Shown: in pieces, positions 36,340-46,096 of the stretch | Layout: every line of letters begins with the position of its first letter | Numbering within the stretch: position 1 is the first letter of the stretch | DNA from: an uncultured Bacilli bacterium | GTDB taxonomy: Bacteria; Bacillota_I; Bacilli_A; RF39; UBA660 | Length of the DNA stretch: 64,000 nucleotides | Reading direction: 5' to 3' | Assembly: GCA_934168205.1 (NCBI GenBank) | Contig: CAKPMX010000004.1 | Span: forward strand, 1 to 64,000 | Translations under genes and position numbers: made by a program | Notes under the pieces: model-generated | What the model saw: the letters and a program-made list of their open reading frames with translations, nothing else | Database searches by the model: none | What the model was told of the DNA's origin: nothing

Positions 36340-38427
36340 ATGAAAAGAATAAAATATAGAATTGATAAAACTAAAAATAAAATAATTTCAAGTATAAAAA
36401 AAGCTAAAAAAGAACATATAGTCCGCAAATATATTAGTAATAACCAATTGTTCTTAACATATGTTATTACAAGCTTAATAAACGCTACTATGTTACGTTT
36501 CTTTTGTATTCATTCCATGGCTAACTACTTATCCATAAAAGCTATCATGGGTGACTTAGCTATAATCCTTATTTTAGGTTCCTTTGGCTATTTATGTCAT
36601 CCTAAAAATAGATTTACCTATTACCTAATTCTTGATATTTTCCTAAGTGCAATATGTATGATAAATTCTGTATATTACACATTTTATTCATCTTTTGCAT
36701 CTGTATCAATGTTATCACTTACACAATACATTGGTGATGTAGGGGATGCAGTTGTTGAAAATGTCTTACAATTAAAAGATTTAGTATATGTAATAGGACC
36801 ATTAGTATTAATTATTGTTCATATTAAATTAAAGAAGAAAAATTATTACAAAAAGATCGAAACAAAAACAGATCGTAAAAAGAGAATGACTAAAACACTT
36901 ATATCAGGAGCTGCTGTATTAGGCTTATTCATTGTGACACTATCATCACTTGATATTTCAAGATTTATAAAACAATGGAATAAAGAATATATAGTTATGC
37001 GTTTTGGTATATATATTTATCAAAGTAATGATTTAATTACTTCAATTCAGCCAAAATTAAATGCTATGTTTGGCTACGATAAAGCAAAGAAAAATTTCAA
37101 TGATTATTTTGCTTCTAGAGAAGGCACTAAAACAAATGACTATACTGGCATATTTGAAGGTAAGAATATCTTAGTAATTCATGCTGAAAGTATGCAAAAT
37201 AATGTTATAGGACTAAAATTCAATGGAGAAGAAGTTAGTCCTAACTTAAATAAAATAGCTAGTGAAGGAATGTATTTTTCTAATTACTATTCCCAAGTTA
37301 GTGTAGGAACAAGTTCTGATACAGAGCTAACATTTTCAACATCATTAATGCCAACTAAATCAGGAACAGCATTTGTATCATATTCAAATAGAACTTATAA
37401 TTCTATACCAAAACTATTAAGTGAAAAAGGATATTACACATTCAGTATGCATGCTAATAACGCTGACTTCTGGAATAGACGTACAATGCATAATAGTCTA
37501 GGTTATCAAAGATTCTACAGTAAAAAAGATTATGAAGTAACACCAGAAACAACCATTGGTTTAGGTTTATCTGATAAAGAATTCTTTAAACAGTCAATAC
37601 CAAAACTAGAAAAAATTAATAAAGAGCATGAAAACTGGTATGGTCTAATGATAATGTTAACAAATCATACACCATTCTCAGAAACTGAAAAATATGGTGA
37701 ATTTGACGTAGATATGAAAGAAACAGTTACTAATGAAGCTGGTACTACTGAAGAAGTTATTCATCCATACATGGAAGGTACAAAATTAGGAAACTACTTT
37801 AAGTCAGTTCATTATGCAGATAGTGCACTAGGTCAATTATTTGAAGACTTAGATGCTGCTGGCTTACTTGATAATACCATAGTTGTATTATATGGTGACC
37901 ATGATGCCAGACTACCAAGAAAAGATTATAACTTATTATATAATTATGATAAAGAAACAGATTCACTTTTAGGTAAAGAAGATCCAAACTACAAAGAATA
38001 CGATTCATACCAATATGAATTAGGTAGAAAAGTACCATTCATTATCTGGAGTAAAGACATGGCAGGTACTAAGTACAATAAAGAAATAACAGAAGTCATG
38101 GGTATGTATGACGCTATGCCAACTTTAGGAAATATGTTTGGATTCTACAACGAATATCAATTAGGACATGATATTTTCAATGTTCTTGGTCATAATATTG
38201 TATGTTTCCCTAATGGTAACTGGGTAACTAATAAAGCTTATTATAATAGTCAAAAAGTAGAATATCTATCATTAAGCGATGAAGCAATTAGTGAAGCCGA
38301 AATAAAAGCAAATACTGAGTACACTAATGCCTTATTAGATGTTTCAAATGATATAATAGTATTTGACCTTCTTGCCAAAGAAGAAGATAATGAAGCATTA
38401 AAAAATCAAACTGAGGAAGGAAAATGA
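36340..38427 (+). CDS. LTA synthase-type sulfatase (polyglycerol-phosphate transferase)
   Basis: A 695-residue membrane enzyme with a basic cytoplasmic start, about five transmembrane helices (residues ~35-220) and an extracytoplasmic sulfatase/alkaline-phosphatase-fold domain. Its metal-binding motifs are visible: ILVIHAESMQNNVIG, the nucleophile loop VGTSSDTELTFSTS (Ser where LtaS has Thr), HANNADFWNR, and VLYGDHDARLP. It most likely polymerises or transfers glycerol phosphate on lipoteichoic acid. The ATG at 36340 follows GAGG and its promoter; an upstream in-frame ATG at 36220 lies inside the YihY gene and is not used. A small membrane gene follows one base later. Confidence 0.9.
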   Translation: MKRIKYRIDKTKNKIISSIKKAKKEHIVRKYISNNQLFLTYVITSLINATMLRFFCIHSMANYLSIKAIMGDLAIILILGSFGYLCHPKNRFTYYLILDIFLSAICMINSVYYTFYSSFASVSMLSLTQYIGDVGDAVVENVLQLKDLVYVIGPLVLIIVHIKLKKKNYYKKIETKTDRKKRMTKTLISGAAVLGLFIVTLSSLDISRFIKQWNKEYIVMRFGIYIYQSNDLITSIQPKLNAMFGYDKAKKNFNDYFASREGTKTNDYTGIFEGKNILVIHAESMQNNVIGLKFNGEEVSPNLNKIASEGMYFSNYYSQVSVGTSSDTELTFSTSLMPTKSGTAFVSYSNRTYNSIPKLLSEKGYYTFSMHANNADFWNRRTMHNSLGYQRFYSKKDYEVTPETTIGLGLSDKEFFKQSIPKLEKINKEHENWYGLMIMLTNHTPFSETEKYGEFDVDMKETVTNEAGTTEEVIHPYMEGTKLGNYFKSVHYADSALGQLFEDLDAAGLLDNTIVVLYGDHDARLPRKDYNLLYNYDKETDSLLGKEDPNYKEYDSYQYELGRKVPFIIWSKDMAGTKYNKEITEVMGMYDAMPTLGNMFGFYNEYQLGHDIFNVLGHNIVCFPNGNWVTNKAYYNSQKVEYLSLSDEAISEAEIKANTEYTNALLDVSNDIIVFDLLAKEEDNEALKNQTEEGK

Positions 38428-38428
38428 T

Positions 38429-39052
38429 ATGAAATTAAAAAAGAAATATAAAATTATCCTTATAGTATTATTAGTAATAATTGTTGGGGCTTTAGCCTTC
38501 CTTGGCTATAAAAAGTTCTTTGGAACATCAGCCGTCAAAGAAGCCAAAGTATTAAATACAATAAAAGATTATGACTATGTCTTAAAAGATAACAAAAGTA
38601 AAAAATATCAAAGCTTATTTAAAGATTTAGCTAAAATTCTAGAAGAAAAAGAAGTAGACTATGAAAAATATGCTTCTAAACTAGCAGAGATGTTTATCGT
38701 TGATTTCTATTCATTGGATGATAAAACAGCTAAAACAGACGTTGGTGGAGTAGATATAGTTCATCCTACTGCTTTAAATAACTTCCTAGAAAATGCTGAA
38801 AATACTTATTATAAATATGTTGAAAGTAACATCTACAACAATAGAAAACAAAGTTTACCAGAAGTAAATACAGTAACAATAGATAGCGTAGAACAAACTC
38901 ATTATACATATGGTGATACAACTGATGAAGAAGCGTATCTTGTAAAAGTTAACTGGGATTATACCGATGAAGAGTTTTCTGAATATCAAAAAGAAGCAAG
39001 TCTAATCTTTGTACATGTTGATAAGAAATTATATTTAGTAGAATTAAAATAG
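38429..39052 (+). CDS. Membrane-anchored protein paired with the LTA synthase-like enzyme
   Basis: No family is recognised with confidence. The 207-residue protein has a basic start, one helix (residues 8-26, IILIVLLVIIVGALAFLGY), and an outside domain with regular alpha-helical lysine/glutamate stretches and a beta-rich C-terminus (LVKVNWDYTDEEFSEYQKEA, LIFVHVDKKLYLVEL). It begins two bases after the LTA-synthase-like stop, with GAGGAAGG upstream, and they share one promoter and terminator, so it probably assists that enzyme or its product. Confidence 0.68.
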   Translation: MKLKKKYKIILIVLLVIIVGALAFLGYKKFFGTSAVKEAKVLNTIKDYDYVLKDNKSKKYQSLFKDLAKILEEKEVDYEKYASKLAEMFIVDFYSLDDKTAKTDVGGVDIVHPTALNNFLENAENTYYKYVESNIYNNRKQSLPEVNTVTIDSVEQTHYTYGDTTDEEAYLVKVNWDYTDEEFSEYQKEASLIFVHVDKKLYLVELK

Positions 39053-39053
39053 G

Positions 39054-39082
39054 AAAGTTCACAAAATAATGTGAACTTTTTT
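39054..39082 (+). terminator. Terminator of the LTA-synthase-like operon
   Basis: AAAGTTCAC (39054-39062) pairs with GTGAACTTT (39071-39079), followed by Ts. Confidence 0.85.
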
Positions 39083-39103
39083 GTTATTATTTCAGAATAC
39101 AAT

Positions 39104-39136
39104 AAAAGAACTATTCAAACTGAATAGTTCTTTTTT
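39104..39136. terminator. Bidirectional terminator between convergent genes
   Basis: AAAAGAACTATTC (39104-39116) pairs with GAATAGTTCTTTT (39122-39134) around AAACT. It has T-tails on both sides and closes the LCP gene on the minus strand as well as the plus-strand operon. Confidence 0.9.
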
Positions 39137-41123
39137 ATTCATCAGGTTGTTCTCCAGATGAAGGTTTATCTTTATCTGATGTATCTGTTTTGTTATCACT
39201 ATCATCTGTACTTGGCTTTTTATTATCATCTTCATTATCTTTTTTATCGTCTTTATCTTTATTATCTTTCTTGTCATCATCTTTAACAGTAGTAGTTTTA
39301 GAACTCTTAAGTGTTAATACAACACTACCATTAATTAAATCAATTCTTTTAGCCTCAGGATAACTTTGAGAAACTACTACGCCATCCTTATCACCTTCAA
39401 AAGTAACTTTAACACCGTAACGACTAGCTACTGATCTAGCTTGTTGTTCATTGTAACCGATGAAGCTTGGTAATAATTTATAAAGACTAGAAGTTCTATA
39501 AGGACCTTTACCAATGATTTCTTTTTCATAAGGATTATTTATTGAAAAACTAAATTCAGTAATAGGCGTATGTTCAGCTAACTCTAAGTTTTCCTTCATA
39601 GCTTGAACTATATCCTTACGACTATTTTCATTAGGAATGTAATTATAAAGTACCATTCTCATTCTTTCATCATATATCATTTGACTGTTTCCAGCTAAAT
39701 ATAATTGTTGAATATTAATTATATCAGCTTCATCAGAAGATAAACTTCTTTTAACTATATCTTTCGCAACATTATAGAATGCTAGCATTTGTTGAGTAGT
39801 TAAATTTGTATCCAAACTATTTGAAATAGTATCTAATATTTCCATGAATTTACCAACACTAGAAATTGTCTTAATCTTATTAGCAAGAGCCATTACAATC
39901 TCTTGTTGATGTTGATTACGACCAAAATCACCATTAACTAATGCTTTTCTATTTCTTGCATACACTAATGCTTGTTCACCATCTAAAGTTTGTAAACCTG
40001 GATTAATACATATTTGTCCATCACGAGAAGAATCATCAGTACAAAGCGTTTGTTCAACATCTATTTCAACACCATCAACAGCGTTAACTAACTTAACTAA
40101 ACCTTTAAAATTAATTTTAGCATAATAATCAATATTAATACCTAAATATTGCTCAATTGTATTCATCATACAATCATTTCCATATCCAGCAGCATGAGTA
40201 ATTTTATTTTCTGCCTTATTAGACCAACATGCAATAGGTACATAACTATCTCTTGGGATTGACAACATAGTAGCATTCAATGTTTTAGGATTAAATGTAA
40301 TTAATATTAATGTATCACCATTCGCAACAGCATTCTTAGATAAAACTTCATCCGTAGAATCAATTCCCATAAGTAACATTGTGAATGGTTCAGTAACATT
40401 TTTACCAGTAGATTCAGTTTCAACCAAAGAAGTAGCTGATTTTTTCATTTTCTTTTCCCTGGTTAAAATTATTTTAGTATCACTTTCTATGTTTTCATAA
40501 CCAGTAATAGTTTTAAACATAGAAGCATAATCAGTAGGTAATATAACAGCGTCTATTTCTTTTGCATATAAATCAGTAATCATAGATTGATAATCACCAT
40601 AATCAATTAATTCATTATCATCGTATAATTTGTTTTCTTTTATAATTTCCTGTGGAATAATATATCCATCTGGTGACTTCTTATTATTCTTATCTAAAAC
40701 ACCAATTTTATAATCATCAATATCATTAATTTTTTGAGCTTCATTATTAGCCATAACTACAACACTAGAAGAATATAAAATCTGGCTCTTATTCATGTTA
40801 CTTAACTTACCATATACGTAGAAAATAACAATCCCTACAAAAGCACAAATTAATGTATATATAACCATAAAAATAATATAACCAAGTCGTTTAGAATGTT
40901 TATTCTTAGGTCTTTTCTTACAAATACTCTTAGTCTTAAGAATTATTATTAAATCAATTAGTACTAAAACACCAATGATTATGTATCTAATTAAATTCTC
41001 AATAGACTGCAGTGAAAATATCTCATATATAGCAAAAGCACTACTTAATAATGAAATTATTGTCAAAATAAGCAATGCAATTTTCAAAATCGGTCTTCTT
41101 TTCTTTTCTCTGTCTTTACTCAT
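39135..41123 (-). CDS. LytR-CpsA-Psr (LCP) protein with a C-terminal PASTA domain
   Basis: LCP enzymes attach teichoic acids or capsular polymers from lipid carriers to peptidoglycan. The 662-residue protein has about three membrane helices (18-38, 46-66, 80-105), an extra domain (120-230, with DAVILPTDYASMF), then the LCP core: LLMGIDSTDEVLS, MLSIPRDSYVPI, ITHAAGYG, DGEQALVYARNRK. Near the C-terminus comes one PASTA module (about residues 555-620) and a Lys/Asp-rich tail. LCP plus PASTA is unusual. ATG 41123 follows GGAGG; ATG 41135 is upstream and less likely. The promoter is at 41161-41189. Confidence 0.88.
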   Translation of the reverse strand: MSKDREKKRRPILKIALLILTIISLLSSAFAIYEIFSLQSIENLIRYIIIGVLVLIDLIIILKTKSICKKRPKNKHSKRLGYIIFMVIYTLICAFVGIVIFYVYGKLSNMNKSQILYSSSVVVMANNEAQKINDIDDYKIGVLDKNNKKSPDGYIIPQEIIKENKLYDDNELIDYGDYQSMITDLYAKEIDAVILPTDYASMFKTITGYENIESDTKIILTREKKMKKSATSLVETESTGKNVTEPFTMLLMGIDSTDEVLSKNAVANGDTLILITFNPKTLNATMLSIPRDSYVPIACWSNKAENKITHAAGYGNDCMMNTIEQYLGINIDYYAKINFKGLVKLVNAVDGVEIDVEQTLCTDDSSRDGQICINPGLQTLDGEQALVYARNRKALVNGDFGRNQHQQEIVMALANKIKTISSVGKFMEILDTISNSLDTNLTTQQMLAFYNVAKDIVKRSLSSDEADIINIQQLYLAGNSQMIYDERMRMVLYNYIPNENSRKDIVQAMKENLELAEHTPITEFSFSINNPYEKEIIGKGPYRTSSLYKLLPSFIGYNEQQARSVASRYGVKVTFEGDKDGVVVSQSYPEAKRIDLINGSVVLTLKSSKTTTVKDDDKKDNKDKDDKKDNEDDNKKPSTDDSDNKTDTSDKDKPSSGEQPDE

Positions 41124-41160
41124 ATAAACCTCCAAAAAGTTGCTAAATTATACAACTACT

Positions 41161-41189
41161 ATTATAACCAAAAATTACTAATATATCAA
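41161..41189 (-). promoter_or_regulatory. Promoter of the LCP-PASTA gene
   Basis: On the minus strand TTGATA (41189-41184), a 17-bp spacer and TATAAT (41166-41161), 38 bases before the start. Confidence 0.75.
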
Positions 41190-41328
41190 GGAGTACAGGA
41201 AAGTAATAAAAAAATCGTAAAACAGATTTACATTTTACATTTTATATAAAAAACACCTAAAATATTTGTCAAATCTTTGTAAAAAAAGTCTAAAAATGTC
41301 TAAAGGCCTTAAGTAATTATCTTAAAAC

Positions 41329-41337
41329 TGATATAAT
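41329..41337 (+). promoter_or_regulatory. Extended -10 promoter of the glucosaminidase gene
   Basis: TGaTATAAT (TATAAT 41332-41337), 32 bases before the ATG. The -35 region is weak. Confidence 0.55.
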
Positions 41338-41368
41338 AAAATTGATAAAATAGCGAAGGAGGCAAACT

Positions 41369-44300
41369 ATGAAAAAAATAATTCTTTTAATAGTATTCAC
41401 TATGTCTTCTTTTTTACTATATATGACAGATGTAAAAGCCTTCTCATCAGAAGATTATAAGTATCGTTCTTTATGCGGTAATTATGAAGTAGCTGGCTTT
41501 CATGCTGATGGTGTAATTGATACCGTTAGTTGTCATAATACTTATGCCGAAGCTAAAACTTTCATGGTAAATAATGGTGCTGATGATTTAGCCATAATGA
41601 CTAAAGTCGCTGGAGTAACTAAAATTTTAGATTGTAATGTTGGTCTTTTAGATATGAGCGTAAATCCAACTACTTTAACTTATTTTTATCGTGCATCTGA
41701 CTTAAAAAATCAATTAACTTATATGGACACGGGTTCATTATATGGTGGAGTAGATGCTGCCTTACTAGCAACAGAGTATAACAGTACTAAAGGTGTCTGG
41801 GTTGCGAAAGTAAGAATAGGTAACAGTACTTCCTGGGTAAGTCAAGAAGCCTACGAAGTTGTACCGATAACCTGGATAAAATCAATGAGTTCATACACTG
41901 TAACAAATGAATATATTAAACATAATTATGTAAATAAGATTCAAGAATACTATTCAGGCAGTAGAGGAAGTATCATTGGACCTAAACCAGAAATGTTAGC
42001 AGTTGGAACTTATTACAGTTTTGATGGACATTATTTCTATACTGATATAAAGACATTAATAAAAGACTATAAGAATAATACCTATAACAACTCTATAAAT
42101 AAAAATAATCCATATTATAATTACTATATGTATTTATCAAATCATACTAAGACAGCATACTCAAGTCAAAATATAGATGAATATATTAGAAACAACTTAA
42201 GTATTACAAAAGATGCTTATGGAAAATATGTAAAAGGAATAACTAATAAAGGTTCAAGATTATATCAAACTGGAGCGTTCTTCTATCATGCTCAAGAAAA
42301 GTATGGAGTTAATGCTATCCTTTCATTAAGTTTAAGTAGAAATGAAACTGGTAATGGAAGAAGTAGAATAGCCATAGAAAGAAACAATGGTTTTGGTCTT
42401 AATGCTGTAGATAGTAATCCATACCAAGCATCTAACTGGTATGCAAGTTTTAATTCAAGTATTTTAGGTTATGCTTCTCGCTGGGTAACTTATGGCTATG
42501 CAGATCCAACTGACTGGCGTTACTTCGGTCCACAATTCGGTGACAAAGGAACTGGTATGAATGTAAAATACGCATCAGACACATACTGGAGTGAAAAAAT
42601 GGCCGCTAACTATTACAGTTTTGATAAGTCCAAGGGTCTACAAGATTACAATCATTACCAATTGGGTGTCGTAACAGGAGCAACAGCTACTTATTCTGAT
42701 GCTACTAGTACTTCAAAATATATTTATACTTATCCAGAAGCAGAAGATGCCCTAGTAATAGTAGGTGAGAAAAAAGGTCAATCAGTTAACGGTAACACAA
42801 CCTGGTATAAAATAATGAGTGACTTTAATCTTGATTCAAACTTTAATATAATTTCATCAGGAGATTACAACTGGCACAGTTATGTATATGTACCAGCAGC
42901 TTATGTAAGAAAGATTAATACTGGCAAAAATGGCTATATCGCACCAACATCAGTAACAGAATATACTGATAGTAAATATAGTTATGATTTATATGATGCC
43001 GGTAATACATTATCTCCAAAAGTAGCTATTACTACAAAAGATACTAATTATTATTATGATTCATCTCTTCAAACATTAAAAGGTCAACGACTTTTAAAAG
43101 GAAAATATGTCATGGTATATGGTGTTGCTTATGACAGTAATAAAAAGGTTGTATCATACCTAGTAACATCAGACTATTTCTATAGTCAAAAAGACTGGGT
43201 ACCAGCAGACACTATTGATTTTATAAGTGCCGAATATGCCTATGTAACAATGTCAACAACAGGTAACTATTATACCTGGGTAAACTATGTACCAGAAGAT
43301 ACAGAAGCAACAAAAATATCTGGACTATATGATAAAACTTATGTACCAATATTAGAAAAAAAAGAAGTATCTGGACAGTTATGGTATAAAGTACCAGTAG
43401 ACTTATCTTCTAATAATAATTCTTATGGCTGGACTTTATCAAAAACAGAAGACGCTACGTTCACATTATACACAGTAACTGTGGAAAATACTGCTCCGGA
43501 AATAAAAGCTGTGGATAAAACTATTGTCCAAGGTACAAAAATAGATTTATTAAAAGATGTAGAAGCAATAGACAAAGAAGATGGAAAAGTAGAAGTAAAA
43601 GTAAAAAGTTCAAACTTAGATATCGATAAAGTAGGAACATATCAAGTAGCATATCAAGCTACTGATAGTAAAAATAAATCTTCTGAAAAAACAATTACTA
43701 TAACAGTAACAGAAAATAAAAAACCAGTTATAAATGCCAAAGATAAAGTAATTACAAAAGGTTATGACTTTGATCCAAAACAAGATGTAGAAGCAACAGA
43801 TGAAGAAGATGGAAAAATAGAAGTAGAAGTAATTGACAACAAAGTTAATAAAGATGAACTAGGAACATATCAAGTAACATATCAAGCAACAGATAGTTAT
43901 AACCAAACAGTAGTAAAAACTATCAATGTTACTGTAGTTGCTAATCAATTACCTACAATAAACGCATCTGACAAAACTATCTATTTAAATGAAGAGTTTG
44001 ATGAAAAAGCAGATGTAGAAGCAATAGATCCTGAAGACGGAAATATAACAGACAAACTAAAAGTAAAAGAAACAACAGTTGATATTACTAAAGTAGGAGA
44101 GTACAAAGTAGTTTATGAAGTAACAGATAATTATGGAGATACAGTAACTAAAGAAATAAAAGTAACTGTAACAGAAAAGAAATTAAAAGAAACATCTGGT
44201 AACTTCTACTTTGATTATTTAAAAGAAGTAGATAATAAATTACAACTAAGAGGTTATTTAACTGTAAATGGTATGAATAATACTTTAAATGAAAAAATAA

Positions 44301-45112
44301 CATATAAGATTATCTTTGTAGATGAAAAAGGTAATACTTATGAACAAAAAGCTACTAGAATTACTGATTTATCAGATATTAAAAGACCAATACCATCACT
44401 TGATAATTATAAATATACACATGCCTGGTTCTATATAAATATAGATATAGATAAATTAAAAAATGCTAATTATGTAATGTACGTACAAGCTGAGTCTGAT
44501 AAAACTTATTCCAAAGTACTTGTAAATAACAAGTTATATAAAACAGAAATAACAGGATATGAAACTAAGAATAAAGTTGTAAATATAAAGAACAATTATG
44601 GTAATAAAACATCAGCTGTAACTTTATATATTAGAGATGATCAACCTAAGAAGAATGTTGGTAGTTATTATAACCAATTTGATGTATGGAGAATTTTAGA
44701 ATTTACTAATAATAAATTACATATAAAAGGTGCTTCTTACTCATATGGTATGAATCTATCTACAGTATCAAAAGTAGAAAGAAAGATCATATTTGAAAAT
44801 AAAGAAACATTAAAGACCTATACATTTGATTTAGGAAGTATCACAACAGGACTTTATAAAGTAGCTTTACCAGAGTCTGATAACTTAGATAAAACAAGAG
44901 CTTGGTATGATGCTACAATAGATATAAGAAAATTAGAAAAAGGTACTTATTCGATATTTATTACTACTAAGTCTAATCTAACTGATTTCTCAGAATTAAA
45001 TGATAATTTAAGAAGAAGTCTAACAGATAAAAAAGCAACCATCAACAACAAAGATTATCAATTAAAACTAGATACTAAAAATGGTAATAACATTGAACTT
45101 GTAGTTAGTTAA
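41369..45112 (+). CDS. Secreted N-acetylglucosaminidase (autolysin-like) with Ig-like repeats
   Basis: A 1,247-residue exported cell-wall protein. Residues 1-24 are a signal peptide. The glucosaminidase domain is around 300-420, with the catalytic-Glu region SRNETGNGRSRI, NNGFGLNAVDSNP and a Trp/Tyr-rich end. Next are SH3-like stretches (440-700), then three tandem Ig-like/DUF5011-type repeats (about 710-940), each with an IxxVGTYQVxYxATDSxN core. A beta-rich region of about 300 residues completes it. It has no LPXTG. It is likely a wall hydrolase for cell division or turnover. AAGGAGG precedes the ATG. It has its own promoter and terminator. Confidence 0.85.
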   Translation: MKKIILLIVFTMSSFLLYMTDVKAFSSEDYKYRSLCGNYEVAGFHADGVIDTVSCHNTYAEAKTFMVNNGADDLAIMTKVAGVTKILDCNVGLLDMSVNPTTLTYFYRASDLKNQLTYMDTGSLYGGVDAALLATEYNSTKGVWVAKVRIGNSTSWVSQEAYEVVPITWIKSMSSYTVTNEYIKHNYVNKIQEYYSGSRGSIIGPKPEMLAVGTYYSFDGHYFYTDIKTLIKDYKNNTYNNSINKNNPYYNYYMYLSNHTKTAYSSQNIDEYIRNNLSITKDAYGKYVKGITNKGSRLYQTGAFFYHAQEKYGVNAILSLSLSRNETGNGRSRIAIERNNGFGLNAVDSNPYQASNWYASFNSSILGYASRWVTYGYADPTDWRYFGPQFGDKGTGMNVKYASDTYWSEKMAANYYSFDKSKGLQDYNHYQLGVVTGATATYSDATSTSKYIYTYPEAEDALVIVGEKKGQSVNGNTTWYKIMSDFNLDSNFNIISSGDYNWHSYVYVPAAYVRKINTGKNGYIAPTSVTEYTDSKYSYDLYDAGNTLSPKVAITTKDTNYYYDSSLQTLKGQRLLKGKYVMVYGVAYDSNKKVVSYLVTSDYFYSQKDWVPADTIDFISAEYAYVTMSTTGNYYTWVNYVPEDTEATKISGLYDKTYVPILEKKEVSGQLWYKVPVDLSSNNNSYGWTLSKTEDATFTLYTVTVENTAPEIKAVDKTIVQGTKIDLLKDVEAIDKEDGKVEVKVKSSNLDIDKVGTYQVAYQATDSKNKSSEKTITITVTENKKPVINAKDKVITKGYDFDPKQDVEATDEEDGKIEVEVIDNKVNKDELGTYQVTYQATDSYNQTVVKTINVTVVANQLPTINASDKTIYLNEEFDEKADVEAIDPEDGNITDKLKVKETTVDITKVGEYKVVYEVTDNYGDTVTKEIKVTVTEKKLKETSGNFYFDYLKEVDNKLQLRGYLTVNGMNNTLNEKITYKIIFVDEKGNTYEQKATRITDLSDIKRPIPSLDNYKYTHAWFYINIDIDKLKNANYVMYVQAESDKTYSKVLVNNKLYKTEITGYETKNKVVNIKNNYGNKTSAVTLYIRDDQPKKNVGSYYNQFDVWRILEFTNNKLHIKGASYSYGMNLSTVSKVERKIIFENKETLKTYTFDLGSITTGLYKVALPESDNLDKTRAWYDATIDIRKLEKGTYSIFITTKSNLTDFSELNDNLRRSLTDKKATINNKDYQLKLDTKNGNNIELVVS

Positions 45113-45114
45113 AG

Positions 45115-45142
45115 AGACATTATCAAAATATAGTGTCTTTTT
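45115..45142 (+). terminator. Terminator of the glucosaminidase gene
   Basis: AGACATTAT (45115-45123) pairs with ATAGTGTCT (45130-45138) with one G-U pair, followed by Ts. Confidence 0.75.
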
Positions 45143-45147
45143 CTTAT

Positions 45148-45182
45148 ACTTTACATTTGATAACAAATATATTATCATATAT
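45148..45182 (+). repeat. Promoter-like direct repeat, left copy
   Basis: The first 35 bases match 46986-47020 at 30 positions (ACTTTAC, TTTGATAA, AAATAT, TTATC blocks). Each copy contains GATAA-N8-TTATC, a plausible HTH operator. The right copy stands before the HTH gene; this copy has no HTH gene after it. Confidence 0.75.
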
Positions 45183-45236
45183 CTTGAGGGAGATAACAGG
45201 ACTCATCTTTTCTTTTGACTTTATAAAATAGCTTTC

Positions 45237-45282
45237 TTGACAATTACACTGAAAAATAATATAATTTCAGTGTAATTGTCAA
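45237..45282 (+). promoter_or_regulatory. abiE promoter embedded in a perfect inverted repeat
   Basis: TTGACAATTACACTGAAA (45237-45254) and its exact reverse complement (45265-45282) flank a 10-bp spacer. A consensus promoter lies across it: TTGACA (45237-45242), 17 bp, TATAAT (45260-45265). Binding of AbiEi here would block transcription, as in known AbiE autorepression by a wHTH antitoxin. Confidence 0.85.
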
Positions 45283-45295
45283 AAGGAGGGCTATC

Positions 45296-46096
45296 ATGAA
45301 AAAAAAGAAGGAAACTAATTACAAAATTGATAATAAAGTAGTTAAAAATTATGTAGAAGCTATTAATTCACTTAAAATGCCAATGAATAAAATCAAACAA
45401 CAATTAAATCAAGATTCAAAGTCAATACAAAGAGAATTAAAAAATATTAATGATATGTCTAATAAAATTAAAAATCTTTTAATGGAATTTCCAAATGAAC
45501 AAGCAAAAATATATATGGATTCTATTAAGCAAATTATGGATGCTAATAACGGAATGCTTTCTACAAGAATGATAGAGCCAATTAACATAAGCAGACAATA
45601 TCTATCGATTATGGAAAAAAATAATGATATTGAAAAAGTATCAAGAGGAATTTATCTTTTGCCAAGTACTTTTGAAGATAGCTATTTTACTTTTCAACAG
45701 AAATACAAAAAAGCTATTTTCTCACACATGAATGCTCTATATTTCTACGGTATGACGGAAGAGTTTCCATATGATTATACAGTAACAGTTCCACAAAGAT
45801 ATCATGTAGATACAGTAAATGAAAAATGTAATGTATTTTATGTATCTGAAGATATATATGAAATAGGAATGGTAGAAGTTGAAAATACAAATGGAAATAA
45901 AGTGAGAACTTATGATAAGGAAAGATGTATTTGTGACATTATAAGATCAAAAGGTAGAATGGATCCTGAACAAGTCAAAAAATCTATTAGGCAATATATT
46001 CAAAGCAAAGAAAAAGATATAAACAAACTATCAGATTATGCAAAAAAAATGGGAATAAGTAAAAAAGTAATGGAAAAGGTAGGTGTATATTATTAG
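45296..46096 (+). CDS. abiEi: AbiEi-family antitoxin with an N-terminal extension
   Basis: A 266-residue antitoxin/regulator. The AbiEi core begins near residue 70: MDANNGMLSTRM is the winged-helix start, followed by IEKVSRGIYLLPSTFEDSYF, then YFYGMTEEFPYDYTVTVPQRYH, the family's conserved block, and a C-terminal domain with CICDIIRSKGRMDPEQV. The first 65 residues form an unusual lysine-rich helical extension (NKIKQQLNQDSKSIQRELKN). AGGAGG precedes the ATG at 45296. It is autoregulated, by inference, through the inverted repeat upstream, and it overlaps the toxin frame. Confidence 0.88.
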   Translation: MKKKKETNYKIDNKVVKNYVEAINSLKMPMNKIKQQLNQDSKSIQRELKNINDMSNKIKNLLMEFPNEQAKIYMDSIKQIMDANNGMLSTRMIEPINISRQYLSIMEKNNDIEKVSRGIYLLPSTFEDSYFTFQQKYKKAIFSHMNALYFYGMTEEFPYDYTVTVPQRYHVDTVNEKCNVFYVSEDIYEIGMVEVENTNGNKVRTYDKERCICDIIRSKGRMDPEQVKKSIRQYIQSKEKDINKLSDYAKKMGISKKVMEKVGVYY

